From NCBI GenBank assembly GCA_945860375.1, contig CAMAQR010000013.1, positions 14,811 through 78,810 on the forward strand: a stretch of DNA of 64,000 nucleotides, given 5' to 3'. Positions 1-7,345 of this stretch are shown here, in pieces; the stretch's first letter is position 1, and each line of letters starts with the position of its first letter. Below the pieces are notes generated by a model. That model saw only the letters and a list, made by a program, of their open reading frames with translations, was not told the DNA's origin and made no database searches. The stretch is from Pseudorhodobacter antarcticus. GTDB lineage: Bacteria; Pseudomonadota; Alphaproteobacteria; Rhodobacterales; Rhodobacteraceae. A program made the translations under genes and the position numbers.

Positions 1-1
1 T

Positions 2-1390
2 GGCGACGGCACCACCACCGCCACCGTTCTGGCCCAAGCGATCATCAAAGAGGGCATGAAGGCCGTAGCGGCTGGCATGAACCCGATGGACCTGAAGCGC
101 GGCATTGATCTGGCGACCACCAAAGTGGTTGCGGCGATCAAGGCAGCAGCACGTCCGGTCAAGGACACCGCAGAAGTTGCGCAGGTTGGCACCATTTCCG
201 CCAACGGCGAAGCTGAAATCGGCCGTCAGATCGCCGACGCGATGCAGAAAGTCGGCAACGAGGGTGTCATCACCGTCGAAGAGAACAAGGGCCTTGAGAC
301 GGAAACCACCGTCGTTGAAGGCATGCAGTTCGACCGTGGCTTCTTGTCGCCCTACTTCGTGACCAACCCTGACAAAATGGTTGCTGATCTGGAAGATTGT
401 CTTGTGCTGTTGCACGAGAAGAAGCTGGGTTCGCTGCAGCCATTGGTTCCGCTGTTGGAAGCCGTGATCCAGTCGCAAAAGCCGCTGCTGATCATCTCGG
501 AAGATGTTGAAGGCGAGGCTTTGGCCACGCTGGTTGTCAACAAACTGCGCGGTGGTCTGAAAATCGCGGCTGTGAAGGCTCCGGGGTTCGGCGATCGTCG
601 CAAGGCGATGCTGCAGGACATCGCCGTGCTGACCGGTGGTCAGGTGATTTCCGAAGATCTGGGCATGAAGCTGGAAAATGTCACGCTGGACATGCTGGGC
701 CGCGCCAAGAAAATCTCGATCACCAAAGACAACACCACCATCATTGATGGCGCTGGCGTCAAAGCTGAAATCGAAGCCCGTGTGGCGCAGATCCGTCAGC
801 AGATCGAAGACACCACGTCGGATTACGACAAAGAGAAGCTGCAAGAGCGCGTGGCCAAACTGGCTGGCGGTGTTGCTGTGATCAAAGTCGGCGGCATGAC
901 CGAAATCGAAGTCAAAGAGCGCAAAGACCGCGTTGACGACGCTTTGAACGCGACCCGTGCGGCCGTGCAAGAAGGCATCGTGGTTGGCGGCGGCGTGGCT
1001 TTGATCCAGGCCGGTAAAGTGCTGGAAGGCATGGTTGGGGCAAACCCGGACCAGACCAATGGCATCAACATCGTCCGCAAGGCACTGGAGGCTCCGCTGC
1101 GTCAGATCGCACAGAACGCCGGTGTTGACGGCGCGGTTGTGGCTGGCAAAGTGCGCGAGTCGACCGACCTGACCTTTGGTTTCAACGCACAAACCGAAGA
1201 ATATGGCGACATGTTCGCTTTCGGCGTGATCGACCCGGCGAAAGTCGTGCGGACCGCTCTGGAAGATGCAGCTTCGGTTGCCTCCTTGCTGATCACCACC
1301 GAAGCGATGATCGCGGACCGTCCGACTGACAAGTCGTCGGGCGGCGGCGGCGGCATGGGCGGCATGGGCGGCATGGACGGCATGATGTGA
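2..1390 (+). CDS. groEL: Chaperonin GroEL (60 kDa), 5' end outside window
   Basis: ATP-dependent chaperonin that folds proteins inside a double-ring cage with GroES in the cytoplasm. The frame is open from base 2 and begins in the nucleotide-binding motif GDGTTTAT, which lies near residue 86 in E. coli GroEL, so roughly 85 N-terminal residues lie upstream of the window. The C-terminus is the typical Gly-Met-rich tail ([13 protein letters not shown]). A strong hairpin terminator follows 41 bases after the stop. groES would be expected immediately upstream but cannot be seen, so CIRCE or heat-shock control cannot be assessed. Identification is essentially certain from the sequence. Confidence 0.98.
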   Translation, partial: GDGTTTATVLAQAIIKEGMKAVAAGMNPMDLKRGIDLATTKVVAAIKAAARPVKDTAEVAQVGTISANGEAEIGRQIADAMQKVGNEGVITVEENKGLETETTVVEGMQFDRGFLSPYFVTNPDKMVADLEDCLVLLHEKKLGSLQPLVPLLEAVIQSQKPLLIISEDVEGEALATLVVNKLRGGLKIAAVKAPGFGDRRKAMLQDIAVLTGGQVISEDLGMKLENVTLDMLGRAKKISITKDNTTIIDGAGVKAEIEARVAQIRQQIEDTTSDYDKEKLQERVAKLAGGVAVIKVGGMTEIEVKERKDRVDDALNATRAAVQEGIVVGGGVALIQAGKVLEGMVGANPDQTNGINIVRKALEAPLRQIAQNAGVDGAVVAGKVRESTDLTFGFNAQTEEYGDMFAFGVIDPAKVVRTALEDAASVASLLITTEAMIADRPTDKSSGGGGGMGGMGGMDGMM

Positions 1391-1431
1391 TCATGCTTGC
1401 ATGATCTCATTTGCCAACCGGCAAGTTCAGG

Positions 1432-1460
1432 AAAGGGCGTGGCGCAAGCCGCGCCCTTTT
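1432..1460 (+). terminator. Rho-independent terminator of groEL
   Basis: The arms AAAGGGCG and CGCCCTTT, with an inner GGC/GCC pair and a GCAA loop, form a hairpin that runs into TTTT. It lies 41 bases after the groEL stop on the same strand. Confidence 0.85.
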
Positions 1461-1540
1461 CGTTTGGGGGCGTGATCCCATGGCGTGGCTGCGCCACAAG
1501 CCCTTTCTCAGGAAGGGGGCGCTGCCCCCGCCTTCGGCTC

Positions 1541-1566
1541 CCCCGGGATAGTTGAGGACAGATGAA
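1541..1566 (+). repeat. Dispersed intergenic repeat, copy A
   Basis: The sequence CCCCGGGATAGTTGAGGACA followed by GATGAA matches the core seen at about 2815, 7244, 14788, 21264 (reverse) and 34979 (reverse). It lies between the groEL terminator and the 3' end of the NUDIX gene. Copies sit at gene ends and are preceded by a C/G-rich dyad. Confidence 0.55.
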
Positions 1567-1573
1567 AGGCTTT

Positions 1574-1643
1574 GGAACGCAACCGCAACACACACCGGCG
1601 GTGCCAGTCTTGGATTGCCTTCCATCTGAAGCAGATTGCAGGA
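1574..1643. repeat. 70-bp intergenic repeat, copy 1
   Basis: This aligns without gaps to 4400-4469; I count 60 of 70 identical bases. The shared blocks include GTGCCAG and CCTTCCATCTGAA. Both copies lie just after the 3' end of a minus-strand gene (NUDIX here, purK at the other copy). This copy has only a partial version of the terminal dyad found in copy 2. Confidence 0.8.
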
Positions 1644-1651
1644 CATTTGCT

Positions 1652-2098
1652 CTAGCGCACGATCACTTCCAGCGGGTCGTAGACCAGGCTTTGGCCCCAG
1701 GCTGCGGCGGGCAGGCTGTCGGGTTTGAAGCGGATGCGGGCCAGATCGTTGCGGCTGAAAAACCGGCGCTGGGTGACGACGCCTTCGGGGTCGCGCCAGG
1801 TATCGGTGATCTGGCCTGCGGTGATGGTGCAATGGAAGAACAGATCGACCTGATGGAAGCCCGACACCGGATCGTGGAATTCGTTGATCAGGGCGGGAAG
1901 GCCCACGGCCACGGTCAGGCCGGTTTCCTCATGCACTTCGCGGGCCAGATTTTCGGGCAGTGAGGTGCCCGGTTCAACGCCGCCGCCCGGCGCGCACCAC
2001 AGATCGGACCGCCCGCCGGGATAGGCATTGACCAGCAGCAGCCGGTTGTCTTGCAAGATCAGGGCGCGGGTGGCGAGGCGGGTGGGGCGTTTGGGCAT
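1652..2098 (-). CDS. NUDIX hydrolase
   Basis: A 148-residue NUDIX-fold pyrophosphohydrolase that probably acts on a nucleoside diphosphate derivative; the substrate cannot be told from sequence. The Nudix box is complete near residues 38-60: a GGGVEPGT segment, then Gx5Ex7 leading to REVHEETGL, which carries the metal-binding glutamates. The protein has no signal peptide and is about the normal length for a stand-alone NUDIX domain. It is transcribed towards groEL and ends at a 70-bp repeat. The start ATG is followed by MPKRPTRLATRALIL, which leads straight into the first beta strand of the fold, so this start is reasonable. Confidence 0.88.
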   Translation of the reverse strand: MPKRPTRLATRALILQDNRLLLVNAYPGGRSDLWCAPGGGVEPGTSLPENLAREVHEETGLTVAVGLPALINEFHDPVSGFHQVDLFFHCTITAGQITDTWRDPEGVVTQRRFFSRNDLARIRFKPDSLPAAAWGQSLVYDPLEVIVR

Positions 2099-2137
2099 CG
2101 GGACAGGCTGATGCGCCTGTCGCCCAAGGTCAAGCGG

Positions 2138-2470
2138 TTATGCCAGGACCGGGGCGGATTGGGTCTGGCGTTCTGACCACAAAAGACAGGCGGCGCTTGC
2201 GAGGATCAACAGGATACCCGGCCAATAAGGGCCTTGGGGCGCGAAGGTCAGTACCGGCCAACGGACCGCGATATTGCAGAAGAGTTTCAGATCGTCAAAA
2301 GGTTGCGCAAATCCGGCCTCGGCCGCCGCAGCGGCCAGCGTCAGGAAATGCTGTGCGGTGTTGATGATCGCGCCGCCAAGGTGCAACCGCCACAGGATAT
2401 GGCCGTTTGGCGGTTCAAACCCCGCTGGCCGCGAGAAGAGGCCGTTGATCGGGGTCAGCCAGTCGATCAA
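2138..2470 (-). CDS. Possible small membrane protein or gene remnant
   Basis: A 110-codon frame that I do not recognise. It carries one convincing hydrophobic segment near the C-terminus (around WPGILLILASAACLLW) and an alanine-rich helix in the middle (HFLTLAAAAAEAGF). Only a TTG can serve as start, with an in-frame TAA a few codons upstream and no clear ribosome binding site. It may therefore be the 3' remnant of a larger gene. It lies 39 bases upstream of the NUDIX gene on the same strand. Amino acid composition looks protein-like, which is the only positive evidence. Confidence 0.35.
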   Translation of the reverse strand: MIDWLTPINGLFSRPAGFEPPNGHILWRLHLGGAIINTAQHFLTLAAAAAEAGFAQPFDDLKLFCNIAVRWPVLTFAPQGPYWPGILLILASAACLLWSERQTQSAPVLA

Positions 2471-2991
2471 CCCGGTGGCGTCTTAGGTCAATCCGGGGGG
2501 GATGATGGCGAGGTGTCGGTGGACAGCAGCAAGACAGGCACTGCCGGTGGAGGGTGCGGTTGCGTGCCACTGGCCAAAACCGATCGAACGCGACAGGCTT
2601 TGGCTGGGCGGTGTGACCGCGGATATCGTGCTGCCGGTGACGTCCACATTCAAGGTGTTGGACCCGCAGGTGATCGCGCTGGCGCTTGGGTTTTTGCGTG
2701 ACGGGCGGTTTGAGCCGGAGTTGGGCTATGGCGATGCGGTGCGGCGGGTGTTTGGCGGGGAGTGACGCGCTTTGCATTCGGCCGCCGGGGGGGGCACCCC
2801 CCCCGGACCCCGGTGGGATATTTGAGGACAGATGAAAGCAAATTTTAGATAATTGGTCCGATCGGCTTTGAAACGGGCGCGGTTTTGGGTGGGGGCGCTG
2901 GCTGGCCAACCAGTGGGCCTTGAACAGAATGCTTTGAGGTTGCGGGAAATCGGCGTAAGGTTAGCGCAGTTTTCAGCTGTGGATTTGGCCA
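2471..2991. other. Gene-poor stretch with possible eroded coding remnant
   Basis: No confident gene. A plus-strand frame from 2502 to 2765 ends in a plausible protein-like tail (TADIVLPVTSTFKVLDPQVI and onward to RRVFGGE), but its first 35 codons look non-coding. It may be the 3' remnant of a lost gene. The rest holds dispersed repeat copy B and the promoter region of the caspase-like gene. Confidence 0.4.
2797..2857 (+). repeat. Dispersed intergenic repeat, copy B
   Basis: A C-rich/G-rich dyad precedes GGGATATTTGAGGACAGATG, then AA and a tail GCAAATTTTAGATAA. The same tail follows copy C near 7268, so the repeat unit is longer than the core in these two copies. Confidence 0.65.
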
Positions 2992-4368
2992 ATGCATGAT
3001 CGTTTCCCGTCGTTTTTGACGCGGCTTTTGGTGGGCGTTGTTGCCTTGTTGGCGGTGCCTGCCGTGGCTTTGGCCGAGGGGCGCAAGTTGGCGCTGGTGG
3101 TCGGCAACGAGGCTTATCAGGCATTGCCGGGCCTTGCGACGCCGGGGGAGGATGCGCAGGCGATGTCGAAAGCCCTGCGCGATCTGGGGTTTGAGGTGAC
3201 ATTGCTGACCGATGTCGGCCCCGAGGTGTTTCAGGCCGTTCTGGGCAGTTTCGCTGATCAGTCCAAGAGTGCTGAGACGGTTCTGTTCTATTACTCGGGC
3301 CATGCCTTTCAAAAGGATGGCGTCAACCATCTGGTGCCGGTCAATGCGCGGCTGGCGGATGCGGGCGCGCTGGAAGCCGAGACATGGCGGCTGGACGATA
3401 TTGCGGCCAAGTTGAAATCAGGGTCGGGACAGTTGCTGCTGTTCCTTGACGCCTGCCGCGACAACCCTTTGCCTGCGGCGGTGATTGGTTCGGCTGGGCC
3501 GGGGTTGGCGCAGTTTGACGGTGGCGCAGGGACGTTTGTGGCCTTTGCGACGGCACCCGGGGCCGTGGCCTTTGACACGGCAGCGGGGGCGGCAAACAGC
3601 CCGTTTACGGCGGCTTTGCTGACCCATATCGCAGAGCCCGGACAGTCAATTTCCGATCTGATGATCGCGGTGCGCAATGAGGTGGATTTGGCCACGGCGG
3701 GCAAGCAGACCCCGTGGGAGCAATCGTCTTTGCGGGCGCAGTTCTTCTTTGCGGCTGCCGCTTTGGACGCGCCGGAACTGGAGTTGCCGCAGTTCGAGAT
3801 GGCGGAAGTGTCGGTTGAAATTGGCCCGGCGGACAGCGCCTCGGTGTCGCAGATCGCGGGCGTGCCGGTGCGGTTGGCGGCGTTGAACGCGGCCACGCGG
3901 TCGCTGACGGCGGTGGGCGGGGTGCAGACGGGGGCGCTGCGGTTGCAAGGTGTCGAGAGTGGCGCCCTGGCCCCGGTCGCCGTGCCGGACAACCTGCCCT
4001 TGGCCGTTCAGGGCGAGTTGCAGCGCATTGGCTGCTACGCCATGGCGGTGGACGGCGATTGGGGCAACGGGTCGCGCAGGGCGATGGCGCAGTATTACAT
4101 CGCCAAAAAGCTTGATCCCGGCGCGGTGGAGCCGACAGCCGAGCTATATCTGGCGCTGACGCAGGAACCTGTGAACACCTGCGACAAGCCGGCGGCTGTG
4201 GGGGAACAGAAGGCCCCCGCCAAAGCGACATCCAAGAAGTCCACGCCCAAAGCCACCGAGAAGAAGCCCACAACCAAAAAGGCGGCGGCACCCAAGAAGG
4301 CTGCGCCCGCACCGAAGAAGCCCGGCGTGACCTGCAAGTTCATGGTCGTGGCGATCGTCTGCGGCTGA
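2992..4368 (+). CDS. Secreted caspase-like (peptidase C14) protein with Lys/Ala-rich tail
   Basis: A 458-residue protein. Residues 1-28 form a signal peptide (hydrophobic LLVGVVALLAVPAVALA). Residues about 31-250 match the caspase/metacaspase p20 fold: a start of RKLALVVGNEAY, the catalytic-type histidine in YYSGHAF (H104) and the cysteine in FLDACRDNP (C155). Both catalytic positions are present, so it is not an obvious pseudo-enzyme. A later segment (around residues 345-365, IGCYAMAVDGDWGNGSRRAM) resembles a peptidoglycan-binding-type repeat. The C-terminal 60 residues are a low-complexity Lys/Ala/Pro tail like those of histone H1-type proteins, ending in a short cysteine-containing segment. 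Substrate and role are unknown. It appears to be a single-gene unit. Confidence 0.85.
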   Translation: MHDRFPSFLTRLLVGVVALLAVPAVALAEGRKLALVVGNEAYQALPGLATPGEDAQAMSKALRDLGFEVTLLTDVGPEVFQAVLGSFADQSKSAETVLFYYSGHAFQKDGVNHLVPVNARLADAGALEAETWRLDDIAAKLKSGSGQLLLFLDACRDNPLPAAVIGSAGPGLAQFDGGAGTFVAFATAPGAVAFDTAAGAANSPFTAALLTHIAEPGQSISDLMIAVRNEVDLATAGKQTPWEQSSLRAQFFFAAAALDAPELELPQFEMAEVSVEIGPADSASVSQIAGVPVRLAALNAATRSLTAVGGVQTGALRLQGVESGALAPVAVPDNLPLAVQGELQRIGCYAMAVDGDWGNGSRRAMAQYYIAKKLDPGAVEPTAELYLALTQEPVNTCDKPAAVGEQKAPAKATSKKSTPKATEKKPTTKKAAAPKKAAPAPKKPGVTCKFMVVAIVCG

Positions 4369-4399
4369 AGCGTGTTGCCTTTGATCGGGTTTGGCCGAT

Positions 4400-4469
4400 G
4401 GAAGGCAACCGCGACATAAACCGGCAGTGCCAGCCTTGGAGTTCCTTCCATCTGAACCAGATTGAAGGA
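4400..4469. repeat. 70-bp intergenic repeat, copy 2, with 9-bp terminal dyad
   Basis: This is the partner of 1574-1643. Here GATGGAAGG (4397-4405) and CCTTCCATC (4444-4452) form a perfect 9-base inverted repeat. It sits between the convergent ends of the caspase-like gene and purK, so it could act as a terminator hairpin, although no T run follows on either strand. Confidence 0.8.
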
Positions 4470-4496
4470 AATCCGCTTTGAAGCCGCGCCGCGGGG

Positions 4497-5567
4497 TCAG
4501 GCCTTGCGGGTGATGCGGTTGACATGGCCCATTTTGCGGCCCGGTCGCGCCTCGGCCTTGCCATACATGTGCAGTGCGGCGTTCCGCTCGCGCAAGATCG
4601 CCGGGATGCGGGCGATGTCGTCGCCGATCAGGTTCTCCATCACGACATCAGAGTGCCGGCCGCCATCGCCCAAGGGCAGGCCCGCCACGGCGCGGATGTG
4701 CTGCTCAAACTGATCCACCGCGCAGCCGTTCTGGGTCCAATGGCCCGAGTTGTGGACGCGGGGTGCGATCTCGTTGACGATCAATCCTTGCGGCGTGACA
4801 AACAGCTCCACCCCCATCACACCGACATAGTCCAAGGCGTTCAGGATACGGGCGGCCAGCAGCACCGCATCAGACCGCTGCGACGGCGTCAGTTTCGCGG
4901 GCAGGGTGGTGCTGTGCAAGATGCCGTCCTTGTGCACGTTCTCGCCCGGATCATAGGCGGCGACCGAGCCATCCAGACCGCGCGCGGCAATCACCGACAC
5001 CTCATGCGTGAAGGCGATGAATCCTTCGAGCACGCAGGCAGCACCTCGCATGGACGCATGGGCCGTGGCTGCGTCGGCGGCGGTTTTGATCCGGGCCTGC
5101 CCCTTGCCGTCATAGCCGAGGCGGGTGGTTTTCAAGATTGCGGGGGTGCCGATCTGGGCAATCGCCGCGTGCAGATCGTCCAGCGTCTGCACCGGTGCAA
5201 AGGGCGCGCAGGTCAGGCCAAGGCCGGTGAGGAAATCCTTCTCCAGCAACCGGTCTTGACTGATTGCCAGCGCGCGGCGGTTGGGGCGGACCTCGCGCAG
5301 GGCCTCCAGCGCGTCCAGCGCGGCTGTGGGGATGTTCTCAAATTCATAGGTGATGACATCGACCGATTGGGCGAAAGCGCGCAGGGCGGGCAGATCATCA
5401 TAGGATGCGGTGGTCAGGGCCTGGGCCACATCGGCGGCGGGCGGATTCGGGCTGGGTTCAAAGACATGGGTCTTGTAGCCAAGACGGGAGGCTGCAACCG
5501 AAAGCATGCGGCCCAGTTGACCGCCACCCAGAATGCCGATGGTCGCCCCTGCGGGAAGGTCATTCAT
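4497..5567 (-). CDS. purK: 5-(carboxyamino)imidazole ribonucleotide synthase
   Basis: ATP-grasp enzyme that converts AIR, ATP and bicarbonate to N5-CAIR in purine biosynthesis; cytoplasmic. The N-terminus carries [13 protein letters not shown], typical of PurK, followed by the ATP-grasp core with VEGF-type and [18 protein letters not shown] segments. The chosen ATG at 5567 gives 356 residues, which is normal. A longer reading frame upstream has an atypical N-terminus. It overlaps the 3' end of purE by 8 bases, so the two are translationally coupled and the downstream enzyme consumes this product. Confidence 0.96.
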   Translation of the reverse strand: MNDLPAGATIGILGGGQLGRMLSVAASRLGYKTHVFEPSPNPPAADVAQALTTASYDDLPALRAFAQSVDVITYEFENIPTAALDALEALREVRPNRRALAISQDRLLEKDFLTGLGLTCAPFAPVQTLDDLHAAIAQIGTPAILKTTRLGYDGKGQARIKTAADAATAHASMRGAACVLEGFIAFTHEVSVIAARGLDGSVAAYDPGENVHKDGILHSTTLPAKLTPSQRSDAVLLAARILNALDYVGVMGVELFVTPQGLIVNEIAPRVHNSGHWTQNGCAVDQFEQHIRAVAGLPLGDGGRHSDVVMENLIGDDIARIPAILRERNAALHMYGKAEARPGRKMGHVNRITRKA

Positions 5568-6042
5568 CTTTCGGCTCCAGCGGGATCGAGTCTGACAGGG
5601 CGCTGCGCCATGCGTCAAGGCGGGCGGCCAACGCGGCGTCGTTCAGCGCCAGAATGGCCGCAGCCATCAGGCCGGCGTTGGCCGCACCTGCGGCACCAAT
5701 GGCCATGGTGGCGACCGGGTAACCTTTGGGCATCTGCAAGATGGAATAGAGGCTGTCGACGCCCGAAAGCGCCTTGGTTTGCACCGGGACGCCAATGACG
5801 GGGATCCGGGTCTTGCTGGCCATCATGCCGGGCAGATGGGCCGCCCCGCCCGCACCGGCGATGATGACCTTGATGCGGCCGGCCGCTTCTTTGCCATAGG
5901 TCCAGAGCCGGTCGGGCGTGCGGTGGGCCGAGACGATTTTCGTCTCATAGGTCACGCCAAGCGCGTCCAAGATCAGCGCCGCCTCTTTCATCGTCGGCCA
6001 GTCAGACTGGCTTCCCATGATGATTCCCACGTCAACGGTCAT
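5560..6042 (-). CDS. purE: N5-CAIR mutase (class I PurE)
   Basis: Converts N5-CAIR to CAIR in purine biosynthesis, using the product of the adjacent purK. At 160 residues it is full length. The family signature is present: [13 protein letters not shown] near the N-terminus, SAHRTPDRL, and [12 protein letters not shown], which form the active site. It is the first gene of the purE-purK operon. The ATG at 6042 gives the typical short N-terminus MTVDVG. Confidence 0.97.
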   Translation of the reverse strand: MTVDVGIIMGSQSDWPTMKEAALILDALGVTYETKIVSAHRTPDRLWTYGKEAAGRIKVIIAGAGGAAHLPGMMASKTRIPVIGVPVQTKALSGVDSLYSILQMPKGYPVATMAIGAAGAANAGLMAAAILALNDAALAARLDAWRSALSDSIPLEPKDE

Positions 6043-6116
6043 GCGCGTCCCCCAGCCTTTGGCGCTTCATAGCAAGGCGGGCGGTGGAGGCAAGGCTTTG
6101 ACGCAGTGCAAAGGCT

Positions 6117-6335
6117 TCAGGCAATGATGTTTGGGATCAACTGATCCTCAAGCCGCGCAATCTGATCCTTGAGCGACAGCTTTTGCTTTTTCAGCCGCCG
6201 CAGCGTCAGCGGATCGGGACGGCCGGCGGTTTCCAGGACATGCACAGCCTCATCCAGATCGCGGTGCTCACGCCGCAGCACCTCCAGCCGGATGCGCATC
6301 ATGTCCTCAAAATTCAACTCGCTGGGCGCGTGCAT
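6117..6335 (-). CDS. DUF465 (YdcH-like) small coiled-coil protein
   Basis: A 72-residue, highly charged helical protein: MHAPSELNFEDMMRIRLEVL and then REHRDLDEAVH..LRRLKKQKLSLKDQI..LED. This is the pattern of the DUF465/YdcH family, short two-helix proteins of unknown function that are common in Alphaproteobacteria. The ATG at 6335 was chosen because the family starts shortly before the RIRLEVLRREHRDLD helix; the longer frame upstream is arginine/proline noise. It is divergent from the hsp20 operon. Confidence 0.85.
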   Translation of the reverse strand: MHAPSELNFEDMMRIRLEVLRREHRDLDEAVHVLETAGRPDPLTLRRLKKQKLSLKDQIARLEDQLIPNIIA

Positions 6336-6401
6336 GGCAGGATTGGTCCAGTCTTTTTGGCTTTGACGAAGGATACAGTGATTCGGGCGGTGCGCGGGAA
6401 G

Positions 6402-6425
6402 ATTCTGCACCAGAGGGTGCAGAAT
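6402..6425. promoter_or_regulatory. Perfect 10-bp inverted repeat between DUF465 gene and hsp20
   Basis: ATTCTGCACC and GGTGCAGAAT are exact reverse complements separated by AGAG. The dyad lies in the divergent intergenic region about 110 bases upstream of the hsp20 ATG and about 20 bases upstream of the -35-like element. It may be an operator or a hairpin; it is not the CIRCE consensus. Confidence 0.6.
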
Positions 6426-6443
6426 TCCGCAAAGCTGACGGGG

Positions 6444-6472
6444 CTTGCAGCGCGGGCGTTGCCCCCCCATAT
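6444..6472 (+). promoter_or_regulatory. Candidate RpoH (sigma-32) heat-shock promoter
   Basis: CTTGCAG, 14 bases, then CCCCATAT. This is close to the E. coli sigma-32 consensus CTTGAAA-N11-16-CCCCATNT, with the -10-like block matching fully. It lies 64 bases upstream of the hsp20 start, in the expected place for this gene class. Confidence 0.65.
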
Positions 6473-6535
6473 TCTGGTCAGGATGCCCGAATTCGGGGTC
6501 TGGCCACATGTCGCTTTTTGCAAAGGGCATCACCG

Positions 6536-6949
6536 ATGACGAAACTGAGCTTTGGGGCGCACCCGTTTCTGCTGGGGTTTGAACAGTTGGAACGCTTGGT
6601 CGAGCGCACCGCCAAAACCGCCTCGGAAGGGTACCCACCCTTCAACATCGAGGCGACGTCGGAAAACACTTACCGCATCACGCTGGCCGTCGCGGGCTTT
6701 CGCGAGGATGATCTGGCGATCACTGTCGAGGACCGCCAATTGGTCGTGCGCGGGCGGCAGGGCGAAGATCTGTGCGAGCGGGTGTATCTGCACCGGGGCA
6801 TCGCCGCTCGGGCGTTTCAACGGTCTTTCGTGCTGGCGGACGGGGTTGAGGTTGGCGGGGCCGATCTGGACCACGGGCTGCTGCACATTGATCTGCGCCG
6901 ATCCGTGCCGGACGCGATTGTGCAGACCATTCGGATTGGGCGGGGATAG
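6536..6949 (+). CDS. Hsp20/alpha-crystallin small heat-shock protein
   Basis: ATP-independent holdase that binds unfolding proteins in the cytoplasm. It has 137 residues. The alpha-crystallin domain spans about 37-128, beginning at YPPFNIEATSENTYRITLAV and continuing with AGFREDDLAITVEDRQLVV, a classic Hsp20 signature (IbpA-like). The ATG at 6536 was preferred over an earlier in-frame one at 6518 because MTKLSFGAHPFLLGFEQLE matches the family N-terminus. It is preceded by a heat-shock-type promoter and followed after 9 bases by a DUF1150 gene. Confidence 0.95.
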   Translation: MTKLSFGAHPFLLGFEQLERLVERTAKTASEGYPPFNIEATSENTYRITLAVAGFREDDLAITVEDRQLVVRGRQGEDLCERVYLHRGIAARAFQRSFVLADGVEVGGADLDHGLLHIDLRRSVPDAIVQTIRIGRG

Positions 6950-6958
6950 GAGAGCATC

Positions 6959-7186
6959 ATGGATGTGAAATACGACGGCTTGCCCGAGGGCGATATCAAG
7001 TTGGTCTATGTGCGACCGGTGGCGGTGGCCGGTTTGCCCGACGCTTTGCGCGCGCAGATCGGGGCGGTGGAAACCGTCTATTCGGTGCATGGCGCGGATG
7101 GCGCGCAATTGGCTTTGGTGGCCAACCGCGCCTTGGCCTTTGCGCTGGCGCGGCAGCATGAGATGCAGCCGGTGAGTGTGCATTAG
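6959..7186 (+). CDS. DUF1150 family protein
   Basis: A 75-residue cytoplasmic protein of unknown function. It starts with MDVKYDGL and has the V(Y)VRPVAVAGLPDALR and VYSVHGADGAQLALVANR segments typical of DUF1150. Members of this family commonly sit directly behind an Hsp20 gene in Rhodobacterales, as here (9-base spacing, shared promoter), which suggests a role in the heat-stress response. The ATG is preceded by GGAGAG-type sequence at a suitable distance. A strong terminator follows about 120 bases later. Confidence 0.9.
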   Translation: MDVKYDGLPEGDIKLVYVRPVAVAGLPDALRAQIGAVETVYSVHGADGAQLALVANRALAFALARQHEMQPVSVH

Positions 7187-7235
7187 GCGGCGGTTTGCGG
7201 GGCTGATGTCGGTGGGGGGGGTCACACCCCCCACA

Positions 7236-7288
7236 CCCCCCGTGGGATATTTTCACCAAGATGAAATGCAAATTTTAGATAAATTGGT
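7236..7288 (+). repeat. Dispersed intergenic repeat, copy C
   Basis: C-rich dyad, then GTGGGATATTTTCACCAAGA and TGAAAT, with the tail GCAAATTTTAGATAAATTGG shared with copy B. It lies downstream of the DUF1150 stop. Confidence 0.65.
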
Positions 7289-7303
7289 GTGATCTTGTGC
7301 AAT

Positions 7304-7337
7304 CGGCCGCCCGGTTCGGGGCGGCCGTTTGATTTTT
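7304..7337 (+). terminator. Rho-independent terminator of the hsp20 operon
   Basis: CGGCCGCCC and GGGCGGCCG form a 9-base-pair stem followed by TTTGATTTTT on the plus strand. It ends 9 bases before the stop codon of the opposing sulfurylase gene. Confidence 0.8.
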
Positions 7338-7345
7338 GTCGGGGA

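Noticed and set aside
2502..2765. Plus frame ending in RRVFGGE
   Set aside because: Only the 3' half looks coding and the start is unsupported; noted as a possible remnant.
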